A stretch of DNA of 64,000 bases from Nocardiopsis sp. CNT312 (GTDB lineage: Bacteria; Actinomycetota; Actinomycetes; Streptosporangiales; Streptosporangiaceae): NCBI RefSeq assembly GCF_000515115.1, contig NZ_AZXF01000010.1, forward strand, positions 1 to 64,000. The letters are read 5' to 3'. Positions 16,865 to 26,023 of the stretch are shown one piece after another (within the stretch, counting starts at the first letter, position 1; each line of letters starts with the position of its first letter). Position numbers and translations under genes: made by a program. Below the pieces are notes generated by a model. The model saw nothing but the letters and a program-made list of their open reading frames with translations, made no database searches and was not told the DNA's origin.

Positions 16865-18580
16865 TCAGAAGCGCGGGTCCTCCGTATAGGTCCCGAACAC
16901 CTCGCCCATCGCCGCACAGATCTCCCCCAGGGTGGCCTCAGCGCGGGCGGCGTCCATGATGAGCGGTACCAGGTTGCCCCGCTCCGAGCGGCTCGCCTCC
17001 GTCAGGCGGGCTAGGGCGCCCTCGACCGCCGACCCGTCACGGCGCTCGCGCCTCAGCGCCAGCACCCGCTTCTGCTCGTGCTCGACCTCGTGGCCGACCC
17101 GGAGGATGTCCAGGCTCCCGGAGACGGTGTCGGTGTTGGTGGTCACACCCACGATGTTCTTGTCACCCTTCTCCAGCGCCTGCTGGTACTGGAAGGCCGA
17201 CTCGGCGATCTCGGAGCCGAAGTAGCCGTTACCGATCCCGGCGAGGATGCCCGAGGTCATCGGCCCGACGGCGTGTTCGGCCCCCTCACCCCCGCCCATG
17301 CGCAGGATGCGGGCGAAGATCCGCTCGGCCTCCTCCTCCAGTTGGTCGGTGAGCGCCTCCAGGTACCAGGAGCCGCCGAGCGGGTCGGCGACGTTGGCCA
17401 CACCGGTCTCCTCCCGGAGGACCTGCTGGGTGCGCAGGGCGATCTCGGCGGACTGCTCGGTGGGCAGCGCGAGCGTCTCGTCCAGGGCGTTGGTGTGCAG
17501 GGAGTTGGTGCCGCCCAGGACGGCGGCGAGCGCCTCCACCGTGGTGCGCACCACGTTGTTGTGGGGCTGCTGCGCGGTGAGGGACACCCCCGCGGTCTGG
17601 GTGTGGAAGCGCAGCCACAGCGCCTTCTCCGTCTTGGCGCCGAAGGTGTCTCGCATCCAGCGGGCCCAGATGCGGCGGGCGGCGCGGAACTTGGCGATCT
17701 CCTCGAAGAAGTCGATGTGGGCGTCGAAGAAGAACGACAGCCCCGGGGCGAACGTGTCCACGTCCAGCCCGCGCGACAGCCCCAGCTCCACGTAGCCGAA
17801 CCCGTCGGCCAGCGTGTAGGCGAGTTCCTGCGCGGCCGTCGCCCCGGCCTCGCGGATGTGGTAGCCGGACACCGACAGCGGTTTGAAGGCGGGCACGGAC
17901 CCGGCGCAGTACTCCATGAGGTCGCCGATGAGGCGCAGGTGCGGCTCCGGGGGGTAGAGCCACTCCTTCTGAGCGATGTACTCCTTGAAGATGTCGGTCT
18001 GGAGCGTGCCGTTGAGGGTGCGGATGTCGGCACCCTGGCGCTCGGCGGCGACCAGGTACATGCAGAACATGGGCACGGCGGGCCCGCTGATCGTCATGGA
18101 CGTGGTGGTCCCGTCCAGCGGGATGCCGTCGAAGAGCACCTCCATGTCGGCCACCGAGTCGACGGCCACGCCGCAGTGGCCGACCTCGCCCAGGGCCTGC
18201 GGCGCGTCGGAGTCGTAGCCCATGAGGGTGGGCATGTCGAAGGCGACGGAGAGCCCGCCCCCTCCCCCGGCGAGGATCATCTTGTAGCGCTCGTTGGTCT
18301 GGTGCGCGTTGCCGAACCCGGCGAACTGCCGGATGGTCCACGCACGGCCCCGGTACCCGGTGGGGTGGAGACCGCGCGTGTAGGGGTACTCGCCGGGCCA
18401 GCCGATCCGTTCGAACCCTGGGGCCCGCGCGCCCGGCGGCGGCCCGTAGACGGGTTCCAGAGTGCGGCCCGACAGCGAGGTGAAGTCCGCGTCGCGCTTG
18501 CGTGCGGCGTCGTAGCGGCGCTGCCAGCGCTCGCGGCCCGCCGCGATCCCCTCAGGGGAGCCGTTCGTGGTGTTGGCCAT
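16865..18580 (-). CDS. icmA: Isobutyryl-CoA mutase large subunit (IcmA type)
   Basis: Adenosylcobalamin-dependent interconversion of isobutyryl-CoA and n-butyryl-CoA. The 571-residue protein is the TIM-barrel part only; the B12-binding domain would come from a separate small subunit, which is not in this window. GYRGRAWTIRQFAGFGNA has Phe where methylmalonyl-CoA mutases have Tyr (IRQYAGF), a mark of isobutyryl-CoA mutases. The SVSGYHIREAGATAAQELAY and TNSLHTNALDETLALP blocks match from memory. The ATG at 18580 lies six bases from TACTAT, within a palindrome. Confidence 0.88.
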   Translation of the reverse strand: MANTTNGSPEGIAAGRERWQRRYDAARKRDADFTSLSGRTLEPVYGPPPGARAPGFERIGWPGEYPYTRGLHPTGYRGRAWTIRQFAGFGNAHQTNERYKMILAGGGGGLSVAFDMPTLMGYDSDAPQALGEVGHCGVAVDSVADMEVLFDGIPLDGTTTSMTISGPAVPMFCMYLVAAERQGADIRTLNGTLQTDIFKEYIAQKEWLYPPEPHLRLIGDLMEYCAGSVPAFKPLSVSGYHIREAGATAAQELAYTLADGFGYVELGLSRGLDVDTFAPGLSFFFDAHIDFFEEIAKFRAARRIWARWMRDTFGAKTEKALWLRFHTQTAGVSLTAQQPHNNVVRTTVEALAAVLGGTNSLHTNALDETLALPTEQSAEIALRTQQVLREETGVANVADPLGGSWYLEALTDQLEEEAERIFARILRMGGGEGAEHAVGPMTSGILAGIGNGYFGSEIAESAFQYQQALEKGDKNIVGVTTNTDTVSGSLDILRVGHEVEHEQKRVLALRRERRDGSAVEGALARLTEASRSERGNLVPLIMDAARAEATLGEICAAMGEVFGTYTEDPRF

Positions 18581-18586
18581 ACTGAG

Positions 18587-18605
18587 ATAGTAGGACGTCC
18601 TACTA
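18587..18605 (-). promoter_or_regulatory. icmA -10 box inside a perfect 18-bp palindrome
   Basis: TAGTAGGACGTCCTACTA (18588-18605) is a perfect palindrome. The -10 box TACTAT (18587-18592 on the minus strand) overlaps one half and ends six bases before the icmA ATG, giving a leaderless message that a bound dimer would block. The neighbouring MarR gene is the obvious candidate regulator. Confidence 0.7.
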
Positions 18606-18652
18606 AACATGTACAGGACCGGACCCCGCGGCGGTTCGGGGCCGGACGGGGG

Positions 18653-19186
18653 TCAGCGATGCTCAGCCGCCTCCGTGACGGGCTCGGGGAAGTCCCCGAA
18701 GTCCACCCTGAGCCTGGTGAACATCTCGTGCATGCGCCAGAGCTCGTCCCCGGAGTAGCAGCCCAGCCCGAAGTCCATCTCCAGGAGGGCCCGGGTGGCC
18801 TCCTCGGTCACCTCCCGGCCGGCGTCGGTGATCTCGGCCAGGACCCCGCGGCCGTCACTCGGGTTGGGGCGGCGCCGCACGAAGCCCTGGTTCTCCAGGC
18901 GGTCGATGGTGTTGGTGACGCTGGTCGGGTGCACCATCAGCCGCTCACCGATCTTGCCCAGCGGCAGGGCCCCGGTGGAGCTGAAGGTGAGCAGGACCAG
19001 TGCCTCGTAGCGGGCGAAGGTCAGACCGAACGGCTTGAGGGCGCCGTCCAGCTCCCCGAGCAGGATCTGCTGGGCGCGCATGACGGAGGTGACGGCCGCC
19101 ATGGCGGGGGCCGCACCCCATCTGCGCGTCCAGTTGTCGTGTGCGCGCTCGATCGGGTCGAACGGAAGATTCAACGGGTTTCCCAC
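18653..19186 (-). CDS. MarR-family transcriptional regulator
   Basis: 177 residues with a winged helix: FGLTFARYEALVLLTFS, the recognition-helix region GKIGERLMVHPTSVTNTIDRLENQGFVRRRPNPSDGR split across the usual MarR positions, and a wing ending in DGRGVLAEITDAG. It is encoded directly upstream of icmA with 72 bases between them; the icmA promoter palindrome fits a MarR dimer. The start is the GTG at 19186, six bases from a TAGAGT -10 box. The ligand may be an acyl-CoA (inference). Confidence 0.88.
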   Translation of the reverse strand: MGNPLNLPFDPIERAHDNWTRRWGAAPAMAAVTSVMRAQQILLGELDGALKPFGLTFARYEALVLLTFSSTGALPLGKIGERLMVHPTSVTNTIDRLENQGFVRRRPNPSDGRGVLAEITDAGREVTEEATRALLEMDFGLGCYSGDELWRMHEMFTRLRVDFGDFPEPVTEAAEHR

Positions 19187-19192
19187 GCCGTC

Positions 19193-19198
19193 ACTCTA
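19193..19198 (-). promoter_or_regulatory. -10 box (TAGAGT) for the leaderless MarR gene
   Basis: TAGAGT ends six bases before the GTG at 19186 and no ribosome site intervenes. Confidence 0.5.
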
Positions 19199-19394
19199 GC
19201 CAGGCCCTGGCCCTTAGCACGCAAACGGTGGCGGAACAAGAAGAACACGGGTCCGCCTTCGGCCACTCCGGGGATGCCGTACCGGCCTGGTCCCCCAACT
19301 CGGAAAAACCGGTCGCACAGGGACTTCCGGCCTCTCGTGGGGCACGGTCGGCAGCAGAAGGCCCGCGCACCCTCATTGACTCGCGAAGAAACTG

Positions 19395-19411
19395 TTAGTT
19401 AAGTTTCCTAA
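19395..19411 (+). promoter_or_regulatory. AT-rich operator-like element upstream of chitinase
   Basis: TTAGTTAAGTTTCCTAA is an imperfect palindrome (outer TTAG...CTAA) in a strongly AT-rich patch. I recall similar TTAGGAAA/TTTCCTAA elements ahead of secreted polysaccharide-degrading enzymes in several actinobacteria. It is probably part of the chitinase control region. Confidence 0.4.
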
Positions 19412-19579
19412 AAATTAGATCGCCCCCGTCACCAGGGGACCGCATGGCCCGCGCACCACCCTCCGCCCCGTTCCGGCTCCACTCGCACGACTCCGCAAAG
19501 ACCCCCTTCCGCCGACCGGAGCGACCCGCTCCCCTGCGGTCGGCCGCCCGCATCGCAACGACCTTGGAGAACCCCCATC

Positions 19580-21529
19580 GTGAGAGCACGCCACACCAGA
19601 TCCCGACTCGCCGCGCTGGCCGCGGCGCTGTTGGCCGCCCCGCTCGCCCTGAGCCCGGTCCCGGCCGCCGCCGCGCCCGGCGAGGTGACCGTCACCTACG
19701 TCGAGACGTCCCGCTGGAACACCGGTTACGGCGGACAGCTCACCATCGAGAACGAGACCGACACCGACCTCACCGGCTGGACCATCGAGTTCGACACCCC
19801 CGACGGTGTGGACATCACCAGCCTCTGGAACGCCGTCCACAGCTCGTCGGGGAACACCCACACCGTGACCCCGCCCTCCTGGAGCCCCACCGTGCCGGCG
19901 GGGGGCAGCTACCGGATCGGCTTCAACGGCGTCCACGACGGCTCCGACACCACCCCCGCCGACTGCACGATCGACGGCGCCCCCTGCTCCGGCGGCCCCG
20001 GCGAGGACGACACCGAACCGCCCACCGTCCCCTCCGGCCTGACCGCCACCGGCACCACGTCGAGCACCGTGTCCCTGAGCTGGTCGGAGGCCACCGACGA
20101 CACCGCGGTCGCGGGGTATGAGATCCTCTCCGACGATGCCGTGGTGCGCTCGGTCGAGGGGACCGAGGCCACCGTGGGCGGCCTGACCGCCGAGACCGAG
20201 TACACCTTCACCGTCCGCGCGTTCGACACCGCCAACAACCGGGGTGACGAGAGCACGCCCGTCACCGCCACCACCGACGCCGACGACGGCCCCAGCGGCC
20301 CCGTGGACGAGCGCCGGGTCGCCTACTTCACCCAGTGGGGCATCTACTCCCGGGGCTACCTGGTCAACGACCTGGTCACCTCCGGCACCGCCGAACACCT
20401 CACCCACATCAACTACGCCTTCGGCAACATCAACGCCAACGGCGAGTGCTTCATGGCCAACCAGCTCGGCCAGGGCGACGCCTGGGCCGACTACGGCCGC
20501 TCGTTCAACGACGCCGAGAGCGTGGACGGCGTCGGCGACGTCTGGTCCCAGGACCTGCGCGGCAACTTCAACCAGTTGCGCGAGCTCAAGGAGATGTACC
20601 CCGGCCTCAAGGTCAACCTCTCCCTCGGCGGCTGGACCTGGTCCGAGCACTTCTCCGACGCGGCCCTGACCCAGGAGTCCCGCGAGCGCATGGTCAGCTC
20701 CTGCATCGACCAGTTCCTGCGCGGCAACCTTCCGGTCATCGACGGCGCCGGCGGCCCGGGGGCCGCCTACGGGGTCTTCGACGGCATCGACCTCGACTGG
20801 GAGTGGCCCGGCAGCGCCGGACACGAGCACAACACGATCCGCCCCGAGGACAAGGAGAACTTCACCGCCCTGGTTCAGGAGTTCCGCGACCAGCTCGACG
20901 CTTTGGAGGCCGAGACCGGCCGGGCCTACGAGCTGACCGCGTTCCTGCCCGCCGACCCCGATAAGGTCGAGCTCGGGTTCGAGATGGACCGGCTCATGAC
21001 CGACTTCGACTTCATCACCGTGCAGGGCTACGACTACCACGGAGGCTGGGAGCCGGTGACGGGCCACCAGTCCAACACCGTCCTGGACTCCGCCGACCCG
21101 GGCCCGGACCTGTTCTCCTCGGAGATCGCCGTCCAGGCCTACCTCGACCGGGGCGTGGACCCCGCCGACATCGTGCTCGGCGTGCCCTTCTACAGCCGCG
21201 GCTGGACCGGGGTCGCCCCCGGACCGAACGGTGACGGCCTCTTCCAGAGCGCCACGGGACCCGCGCCCGGCACCTACGAGAACGGCATCGAGGACTGGAA
21301 GGTCATCCAGGGCCTCCAGGGCTTCGACCTGTACCGCGACGACGCGCTGGGAACCGCCTGGCTCTACGACGGGAACACGTTCTGGACCTACGACGACGAG
21401 GTCTCCCTGACCCAGAAGACCGACTGGGCCCAGAGCAACGACCTGGGCGGGATCATGATCTGGTCCGTCGACGGTGACGACGCCGACGGCACCCTGATCC
21501 ACGCCATCGACGCGGCGCTGGACGACTAG
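19580..21529 (+). CDS. Secreted GH18 chitinase with CBM2 and fibronectin III domains
   Basis: 649-residue extracellular enzyme hydrolysing chitin. Order of parts: signal peptide (about 1-31, ending AAAA), a family 2 carbohydrate-binding module (about 33-135, WNTGYGGQLTIENETD), a type III fibronectin domain (about 148-235), and the GH18 barrel (about 245-648). The catalytic DxxDxDxE motif is FDGIDLDWEWP; SLGGWTWS and the product-side GIMIWSVDGDD are typical. It starts at the GTG at 19580 with GGAG upstream. It stands alone and ends at a strong hairpin. Confidence 0.95.
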   Translation: MRARHTRSRLAALAAALLAAPLALSPVPAAAAPGEVTVTYVETSRWNTGYGGQLTIENETDTDLTGWTIEFDTPDGVDITSLWNAVHSSSGNTHTVTPPSWSPTVPAGGSYRIGFNGVHDGSDTTPADCTIDGAPCSGGPGEDDTEPPTVPSGLTATGTTSSTVSLSWSEATDDTAVAGYEILSDDAVVRSVEGTEATVGGLTAETEYTFTVRAFDTANNRGDESTPVTATTDADDGPSGPVDERRVAYFTQWGIYSRGYLVNDLVTSGTAEHLTHINYAFGNINANGECFMANQLGQGDAWADYGRSFNDAESVDGVGDVWSQDLRGNFNQLRELKEMYPGLKVNLSLGGWTWSEHFSDAALTQESRERMVSSCIDQFLRGNLPVIDGAGGPGAAYGVFDGIDLDWEWPGSAGHEHNTIRPEDKENFTALVQEFRDQLDALEAETGRAYELTAFLPADPDKVELGFEMDRLMTDFDFITVQGYDYHGGWEPVTGHQSNTVLDSADPGPDLFSSEIAVQAYLDRGVDPADIVLGVPFYSRGWTGVAPGPNGDGLFQSATGPAPGTYENGIEDWKVIQGLQGFDLYRDDALGTAWLYDGNTFWTYDDEVSLTQKTDWAQSNDLGGIMIWSVDGDDADGTLIHAIDAALDD

Positions 21530-21621
21530 CAGTTTCCGCTTTACCCCTCCGCCCACCACCACCCTCAAACGACGCCTGCGGCGCGGTTCCTTCCCGAGCG
21601 TGTTCGGGCGCCCTGAGCACC

Positions 21622-21653
21622 GGGGCGGGCGGGCACACGTGCCCGCCCGCCCC
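21622..21653. terminator. Bidirectional terminator, chitinase/meaB
   Basis: Perfect 14-bp arms GGGGCGGGCGGGCA and TGCCCGCCCGCCCC with a CACG loop, between two convergent genes. Confidence 0.8.
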
Positions 21654-21655
21654 TC

Positions 21656-22618
21656 CTACGTTCCGGAAGGGTCGGCGCCCAGGTCCTTCAACAACAGGTC
21701 CGCGGCGGTGTAGGGGTCGCACCGGCCCTCGGAGACCTCCTGGGCCAGGGAGTCCAGACCGCCGTCCTCACCCACACCGCCCATACGGGCGCGCAGCAGG
21801 TCGAGAACGATCCCCTGCACCTCCTCACGGGCGCGGGCGCGGCGGCGCTCCTCCAGGGCGCCCGAGGACGCCAGGTGGGCGGCGTGCCCGTCCAGCCGCT
21901 CCCACAGCTCCCCGATCCCCTCGTCCTCGGAGGCCACCGTCATGACGATCGGCGGCTTCCACTCGTGCTCGTCGCGGTCGACCATCGCCACCATCTGGCG
22001 CAGGTCCCGCAGGGCCGACCTGGCCCCCTCGTGGTCGGCCTTGTTCACCGCGAAGACATCGGCGACCTCCAGCACACCCGCCTTGGCAGCCTGGACCGAG
22101 TCGCCCATACCCGGCGCGCACAGCACCACCGTGGTGTCCGCCAGACCGGCGATCTCCACCTCGGCCTGGCCCACCCCGACCGTCTCGACCAGGACCAGGT
22201 CGAACCCGGCGGCGTCCAGGACGCGCAGCGCGTGCGGAGCGGCCCAGGACAGGCCGCCCAGGTGCCCCCGGTTGGCCATGGAGCGGATGAAGACACCCGG
22301 GTCGGTGGCGTGCTCGGCCATGCGCACCCGGTCCCCCAGCAGGGCGCCCCCCGTGAACGGGGACGAGGGGTCCACCGCGAGCACCGCCACCGACAGCCCG
22401 CGCCCGCGGGCCGCGCGCACGACCGCGTTCGTGACGGTGGACTTGCCGACACCGGGTGCACCGGTGAACCCGACCACACGGGCCCGGCCGGTGCGGGGGG
22501 ACAGCCCCGCCATGATGTCGCGCAGCGCGGGCGCGCCGCTCTCCACCAGGGTCAGCGCACGCGCCAGCGACCTGCGGTCACCGCCCAGAACCCCCTCGAC
22601 CAGGGGAGCGGTCTCCAT
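21656..22618 (-). CDS. meaB: MeaB/ArgK GTPase, mutase chaperone
   Basis: G protein of 320 residues that gates adenosylcobalamin delivery to, and protects, acyl-CoA mutases. Walker A is GFTGAPGVGKST; the VDPSSPFTGGALLGDRVRM block and VETVGVGQAEVEIAGLADTT are MeaB-specific; NKAD is the guanine-recognition motif. The ATG overlaps the atoB stop (TGATG), implying coupled translation. The likely client is IcmA or another mutase elsewhere in the genome. Confidence 0.94.
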   Translation of the reverse strand: METAPLVEGVLGGDRRSLARALTLVESGAPALRDIMAGLSPRTGRARVVGFTGAPGVGKSTVTNAVVRAARGRGLSVAVLAVDPSSPFTGGALLGDRVRMAEHATDPGVFIRSMANRGHLGGLSWAAPHALRVLDAAGFDLVLVETVGVGQAEVEIAGLADTTVVLCAPGMGDSVQAAKAGVLEVADVFAVNKADHEGARSALRDLRQMVAMVDRDEHEWKPPIVMTVASEDEGIGELWERLDGHAAHLASSGALEERRRARAREEVQGIVLDLLRARMGGVGEDGGLDSLAQEVSEGRCDPYTAADLLLKDLGADPSGT

Positions 22619-23805
22619 CACGCGGCGGGGACCGAGAACAGCAGGGCGTCGCCCTGGCCACCGCCCCCGCAAAGCGCTGCGGCTCCGAACCCGCCGCCCC
22701 GGCGCCGCAGCTCGTGCACCAGGTGCAGGGCGATACGCGCCCCGGAGGCACCGATCGGGTGGCCGAGCGCGATGGCACCGCCGTTCACGTTGACCCGCTC
22801 CTCGGAGATACCGAGGTCCTTCACCGACTGGATGCCCACGGCGGCGAACGCCTCGTTGATCTCCACCAGATCGAGGTCCCCGACGCTCCTGCCCGCCTTG
22901 CCCAGTGCGTGGACGATCGCGTTGGAGGGCTGGGAGTGGAGGGAGTTGTCGGGCCCGGCGACGTTGCCGTGCGCACCGATCTCGGCGAGGACGGGTGCCC
23001 CCAGCTCCTCCGCCTTGGCGCGACTCATCACGACGACGGCCGCGGCTCCGTCGGAGATCTGCGAGGAGGACCCTGCGGTGATGGTGCCCTCGGCGCCGAA
23101 GGCCGGGCGCAGCCGGGCCAGGCTCTCCACGGTGGTGTCGGGGCGGATGCCCTCGTCGGCGTCGAAGACGACCGGGTCGCCCTTGCGCCGGGGAATCTCC
23201 ACCGGCACGATCTCGTCGGCGAAGCGGCCCTCCGCCGCGGCCGCGGCGGCGCGCTGGTGGGACCGGGCCGCGAAGGCGTCCTGCTCCTGGCGGCCGATGC
23301 CGAGCTTGGCGTTGAACCGCTCGGTCGAGGCGCCCATGGACTCGTTGTCGAAGGCGTCCGTGAGACCGTCGTGCGCGGTGGCGTCGACGACCTCGACGGA
23401 GCCGTACTTGTACCCCTTGCGGGCCCCGGGCAGCAGGTGCGGGGCGTTGGTCATCGACTCCATCCCGCCCGCGACCACGATGTCGAACTCCCCGGCCGTG
23501 ATGAGCTGGTCGGCCAGGGCGATCGCGTCCAGGCCCGACAGGCACACCTTGTTGATGGTGACGGAGGGGACCCCCAGGGGGATGCCCGCCTTCACCGCGG
23601 CCTGGCGGGACGGGATCTGCCCGGCCCCCGCCTGGAGCACCTGCCCCATGACCACGTATCCGACCTGTGCACCGTCGATACCGGCGCGCTCCAGCGCCGC
23701 CCTGATCGCCAGTCCCCCGAGGTCGACGGCGGAGAATCCGGCGAGGGAGCCGAGGAGTCTGCCGGTGGGTGTCCTGGCCCCACCTGCGATGACGGAACCG
23801 GGCAT
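22618..23805 (-). CDS. atoB: Acetyl-CoA C-acetyltransferase (thiolase)
   Basis: Forms or cleaves acetoacetyl-CoA. At 395 residues it has the acyl-accepting cysteine in INKVCLSG, the histidine in [14 protein letters not shown] and the second cysteine in [16 protein letters not shown] precedes the ATG by nine bases. It is in an operon with meaB and divergent from the epimerase gene, 85 bases away. From memory this trio is conserved next to the polar-growth coiled-coil genes of Streptomyces. Confidence 0.94.
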   Translation of the reverse strand: MPGSVIAGGARTPTGRLLGSLAGFSAVDLGGLAIRAALERAGIDGAQVGYVVMGQVLQAGAGQIPSRQAAVKAGIPLGVPSVTINKVCLSGLDAIALADQLITAGEFDIVVAGGMESMTNAPHLLPGARKGYKYGSVEVVDATAHDGLTDAFDNESMGASTERFNAKLGIGRQEQDAFAARSHQRAAAAAAEGRFADEIVPVEIPRRKGDPVVFDADEGIRPDTTVESLARLRPAFGAEGTITAGSSSQISDGAAAVVVMSRAKAEELGAPVLAEIGAHGNVAGPDNSLHSQPSNAIVHALGKAGRSVGDLDLVEINEAFAAVGIQSVKDLGISEERVNVNGGAIALGHPIGASGARIALHLVHELRRRGGGFGAAALCGGGGQGDALLFSVPAA

Positions 23806-23890
23806 CGTGTCTGGCCTCCATGCGACGGGTAACGCTGCTGATCTGTCACGATACCCCTACAGCGTTCACCGACGCCTCGAAGGGAAGCGC

Positions 23891-24349
23891 ATGAGCGACG
23901 TACCCGGCCCTGCCGCAGGCCTCACCAGGCTGGACCACGTGGGGATCGCATGCCGCGACCTCGACGCCTCGATCGCGTTCTACCGCCGCACCTACGGGTT
24001 CGAGGTCGAGCACGAGGAGGTGAACGAGGAGCAGGGCGTCCGCGAGGCCATGCTGCGGGTCAACGGCACCGACGACGGAGGGGCCACGTACCTGCAGCTG
24101 CTCGAACCCACCCGCCCGGACTCCCCCGTAGCGAAGTTCCTCGACCGCAACGGCGAGGGCGTGCACCACATCGCGTTCGGCACCCCCGACGTGGCGGACA
24201 GCGCCGGAGCCGTCGGAGCAGCCGGTGTACGCGTTCTGGACGCCGAGCCCCGCCGGGGCACCCACGGTTCGCGCATCGTGTTCCTGCACCCGAAGGACTG
24301 CGGGAGCGTACTCACCGAACTGGTGGAGAGCGCCGACCAAGCCGACTAA
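23891..24349 (+). CDS. mce: Methylmalonyl-CoA epimerase
   Basis: 152-residue glyoxalase-fold metalloenzyme interconverting R- and S-methylmalonyl-CoA. The first metal histidine is in LTRLDHVGIAC, further ligands lie around GATYLQLLEP and EGVHHIAF, and the C-terminal glutamate is in VLTELVE. GAAGGGAAGC precedes the ATG at 23891. It links the acyl-CoA cluster (atoB, meaB, icmA) to propionyl-CoA metabolism. Confidence 0.92.
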   Translation: MSDVPGPAAGLTRLDHVGIACRDLDASIAFYRRTYGFEVEHEEVNEEQGVREAMLRVNGTDDGGATYLQLLEPTRPDSPVAKFLDRNGEGVHHIAFGTPDVADSAGAVGAAGVRVLDAEPRRGTHGSRIVFLHPKDCGSVLTELVESADQAD

Positions 24350-24658
24350 ACTGTCCAGACCACGGCCTGGCCGGAGACCGGACATCACAGGGGCGTTCCG
24401 GACACATCACGGATTGGACCCCAAGGCGGGGACAGGACCCACCAGCCCACCGGAAGTTACCCGAAACCCTCTTCCCACGGCTGGCCCGCTTGATAAAGTC
24501 GCTTAGCCGCCGGAGTGCATTCCGGCGAGGTCCGTGTCTTGCGGTCCGACGGCCGCGCGCACCCCGAACCGCCCGCCCGCCGGGGGCGTCGCACCTCTCT
24601 CCTTACGCCCCGGACACTCGCAAGCCAACCGTCTCGCACCCGTTCAGGATCCCGCCAC
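24350..24658 (+). other. 309-base leader region of the coiled-coil gene
   Basis: No gene is supported. It holds an extended -10 promoter at 24491-24499, so the coiled-coil mRNA would carry a leader of about 150 bases. Confidence 0.5.
24491..24499 (+). promoter_or_regulatory. Extended -10 promoter TGATAAAGT
   Basis: TGnTAnnnT form with TTCCCA at the -35 position (weak, as expected for an extended -10). The same nine bases occur in the rRNA leader at 203-211. Confidence 0.5.
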
Positions 24659-25927
24659 ATGTCGTCAAACAACATTGACACCCAGCTCAACAACATCTTC
24701 AACGAGGACAACACCCCGCCCGAGTTCGACGTGGTGCTGCGTGGATACGACCGCGCCCAGGTGGACGACTACGCCGCCGGCCTGCGCAACGAGCTGGAGC
24801 AGTCCGCGAAACAGGCCGAGAAGTACAAGGCCGAGCTGAACGCGAAGAACCGTCAGCTCCAGGAGCGCGAGCGTCCCTCCTACTCCGGCCTGGGCTCGCG
24901 GATCGAGGAGCTGCTCCGCCTCGCCGAGGAGCAGGCCAACGAGCTCGTCCAGAGCGCGCAGATCGACGCCAACGACATCCGCTCCGCCGCCAAGATCGAG
25001 GCCGCGGAGATGCGGGCCGCCGCGGAGTCGGAGGCCACCGAGGTGCGCGCCCTCGCCCAGCGCGAGGCCGACGAGCAGCGCCAGTCCGCCGAGTCCGAGG
25101 CGGAGGAGATCTCCACCACGGCCCGCCGCGAGGCCGACGAGCTGACCTCCACCACCGAGCGCGAGGTGCAGAAGAAGCGCTCCGCGGTCGACCACGAGAT
25201 CGCGGAGAAGCGCGCCACCTTCGAGGGTGAGATCGCCAAGCTGCGCACCACCACCGAACGCGAGTGCGCCCAGGCACGCGCCGCGGCCAAGCGCGAGCGG
25301 GACGAGACGCTCCAGTCGGCCAAGAGCCAGGCCGAGGAGACGATCAAGAACGCCGAGCGCGCCGCCGCCGAGTCCGAGGCCCGCCGGACCGAGGCCGAGG
25401 ACCAGTTCGAGCTCCAGCTCGCCGACCGCCGCGCCGAGGCCGAGCGTCAGGACGCCGAGCGCCTGGCCGCCGCGCAGGCCGCCACCCAGAAGATGGTCAG
25501 CGAGGCCGAGGAGCGGGCCAACAGCGCCGAGCAGCGGGCCACCAAGGCCAGCCAGCAGGCCGAGCAGACCCGCCGCGACGCCGAGAACCACGCCAAGCAG
25601 CTGGTCGGCAACGCCAAGAAGAACGCCGCCCAGATCGACGCGGAGGCCAAGTCCAAGGCCGAGCACCGGGTCTCCGACGCCAAGGCGGAGGCCAACCGCA
25701 TCATGACCGCCGCCAAGAAGGAGGTCGACGAGCTCAACGCCCAGCGTGACAGCATCCAGTCGCACCTCCAGCAGCTGCGCCAGCTCCTCGGTGGCGGCGG
25801 TGCCCCGGCCCCGGCCGCTCCTCCGGCCCCCGCCCCCGCGGCGATCCAGCAGGAGGCGCCCGCCGCCAAGCAGCCGGCCGCGGCCGGCAAGGGTGCCGAG
25901 GACGACGAGAACTGGTGGGAGGAGTAG
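24659..25927 (+). CDS. Scy/FilP-type coiled-coil protein with DivIVA-like N-terminus
   Basis: 422-residue filament-forming or scaffold protein. The N-terminus has a DivIVA-like patch (FDVVLRGYDRAQVDDYAAGL, split here by its charged neighbours). It is followed by about 300 residues of continuous Ala/Glu/Arg heptad-like coiled coil, then a Pro/Ala-rich linker and an acidic tail DDENWWEE. Its position beside mce-atoB-meaB matches scy/filP of Streptomyces, which organise tip growth and cell stiffness. Only one such gene is seen, shorter than Scy. The ATG at 24659 is preceded by AGGA. Confidence 0.82.
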   Translation: MSSNNIDTQLNNIFNEDNTPPEFDVVLRGYDRAQVDDYAAGLRNELEQSAKQAEKYKAELNAKNRQLQERERPSYSGLGSRIEELLRLAEEQANELVQSAQIDANDIRSAAKIEAAEMRAAAESEATEVRALAQREADEQRQSAESEAEEISTTARREADELTSTTEREVQKKRSAVDHEIAEKRATFEGEIAKLRTTTERECAQARAAAKRERDETLQSAKSQAEETIKNAERAAAESEARRTEAEDQFELQLADRRAEAERQDAERLAAAQAATQKMVSEAEERANSAEQRATKASQQAEQTRRDAENHAKQLVGNAKKNAAQIDAEAKSKAEHRVSDAKAEANRIMTAAKKEVDELNAQRDSIQSHLQQLRQLLGGGGAPAPAAPPAPAPAAIQQEAPAAKQPAAAGKGAEDDENWWEE

Positions 25928-25972
25928 GGACCCGGCCGCGCCGCGGCCGACCCTCCCCGGTCACCTGACGAA

Positions 25973-26002
25973 GGGCCCGCACCGAGCGTTCGGTGCGGGC
26001 CC
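25973..26002. terminator. Bidirectional terminator after the coiled-coil gene
   Basis: Perfect 13-bp arms GGGCCCGCACCGA and TCGGTGCGGGCCC with a GCGT loop, between convergent genes. Confidence 0.8.
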
Positions 26003-26023
26003 TCACCGGTTCCAGGCCTTTCG

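Larger units (their letters stand above)
19187..19579. other. 393-base divergent region, MarR gene to chitinase gene
   Basis: It holds the MarR -10 box at its left end and an AT-rich palindromic element near 19395, with about 165 bases of GC-rich sequence between that element and the chitinase start. I see no open frame with gene-like features. Confidence 0.6.

Noticed and set aside
21656-23821. A single 721-codon minus-strand frame joining meaB to upstream sequence, as a possible fusion
   Set aside because: The upstream part is the wrong frame of atoB; atoB has its own complete thiolase frame and the two genes overlap only as TGATG.
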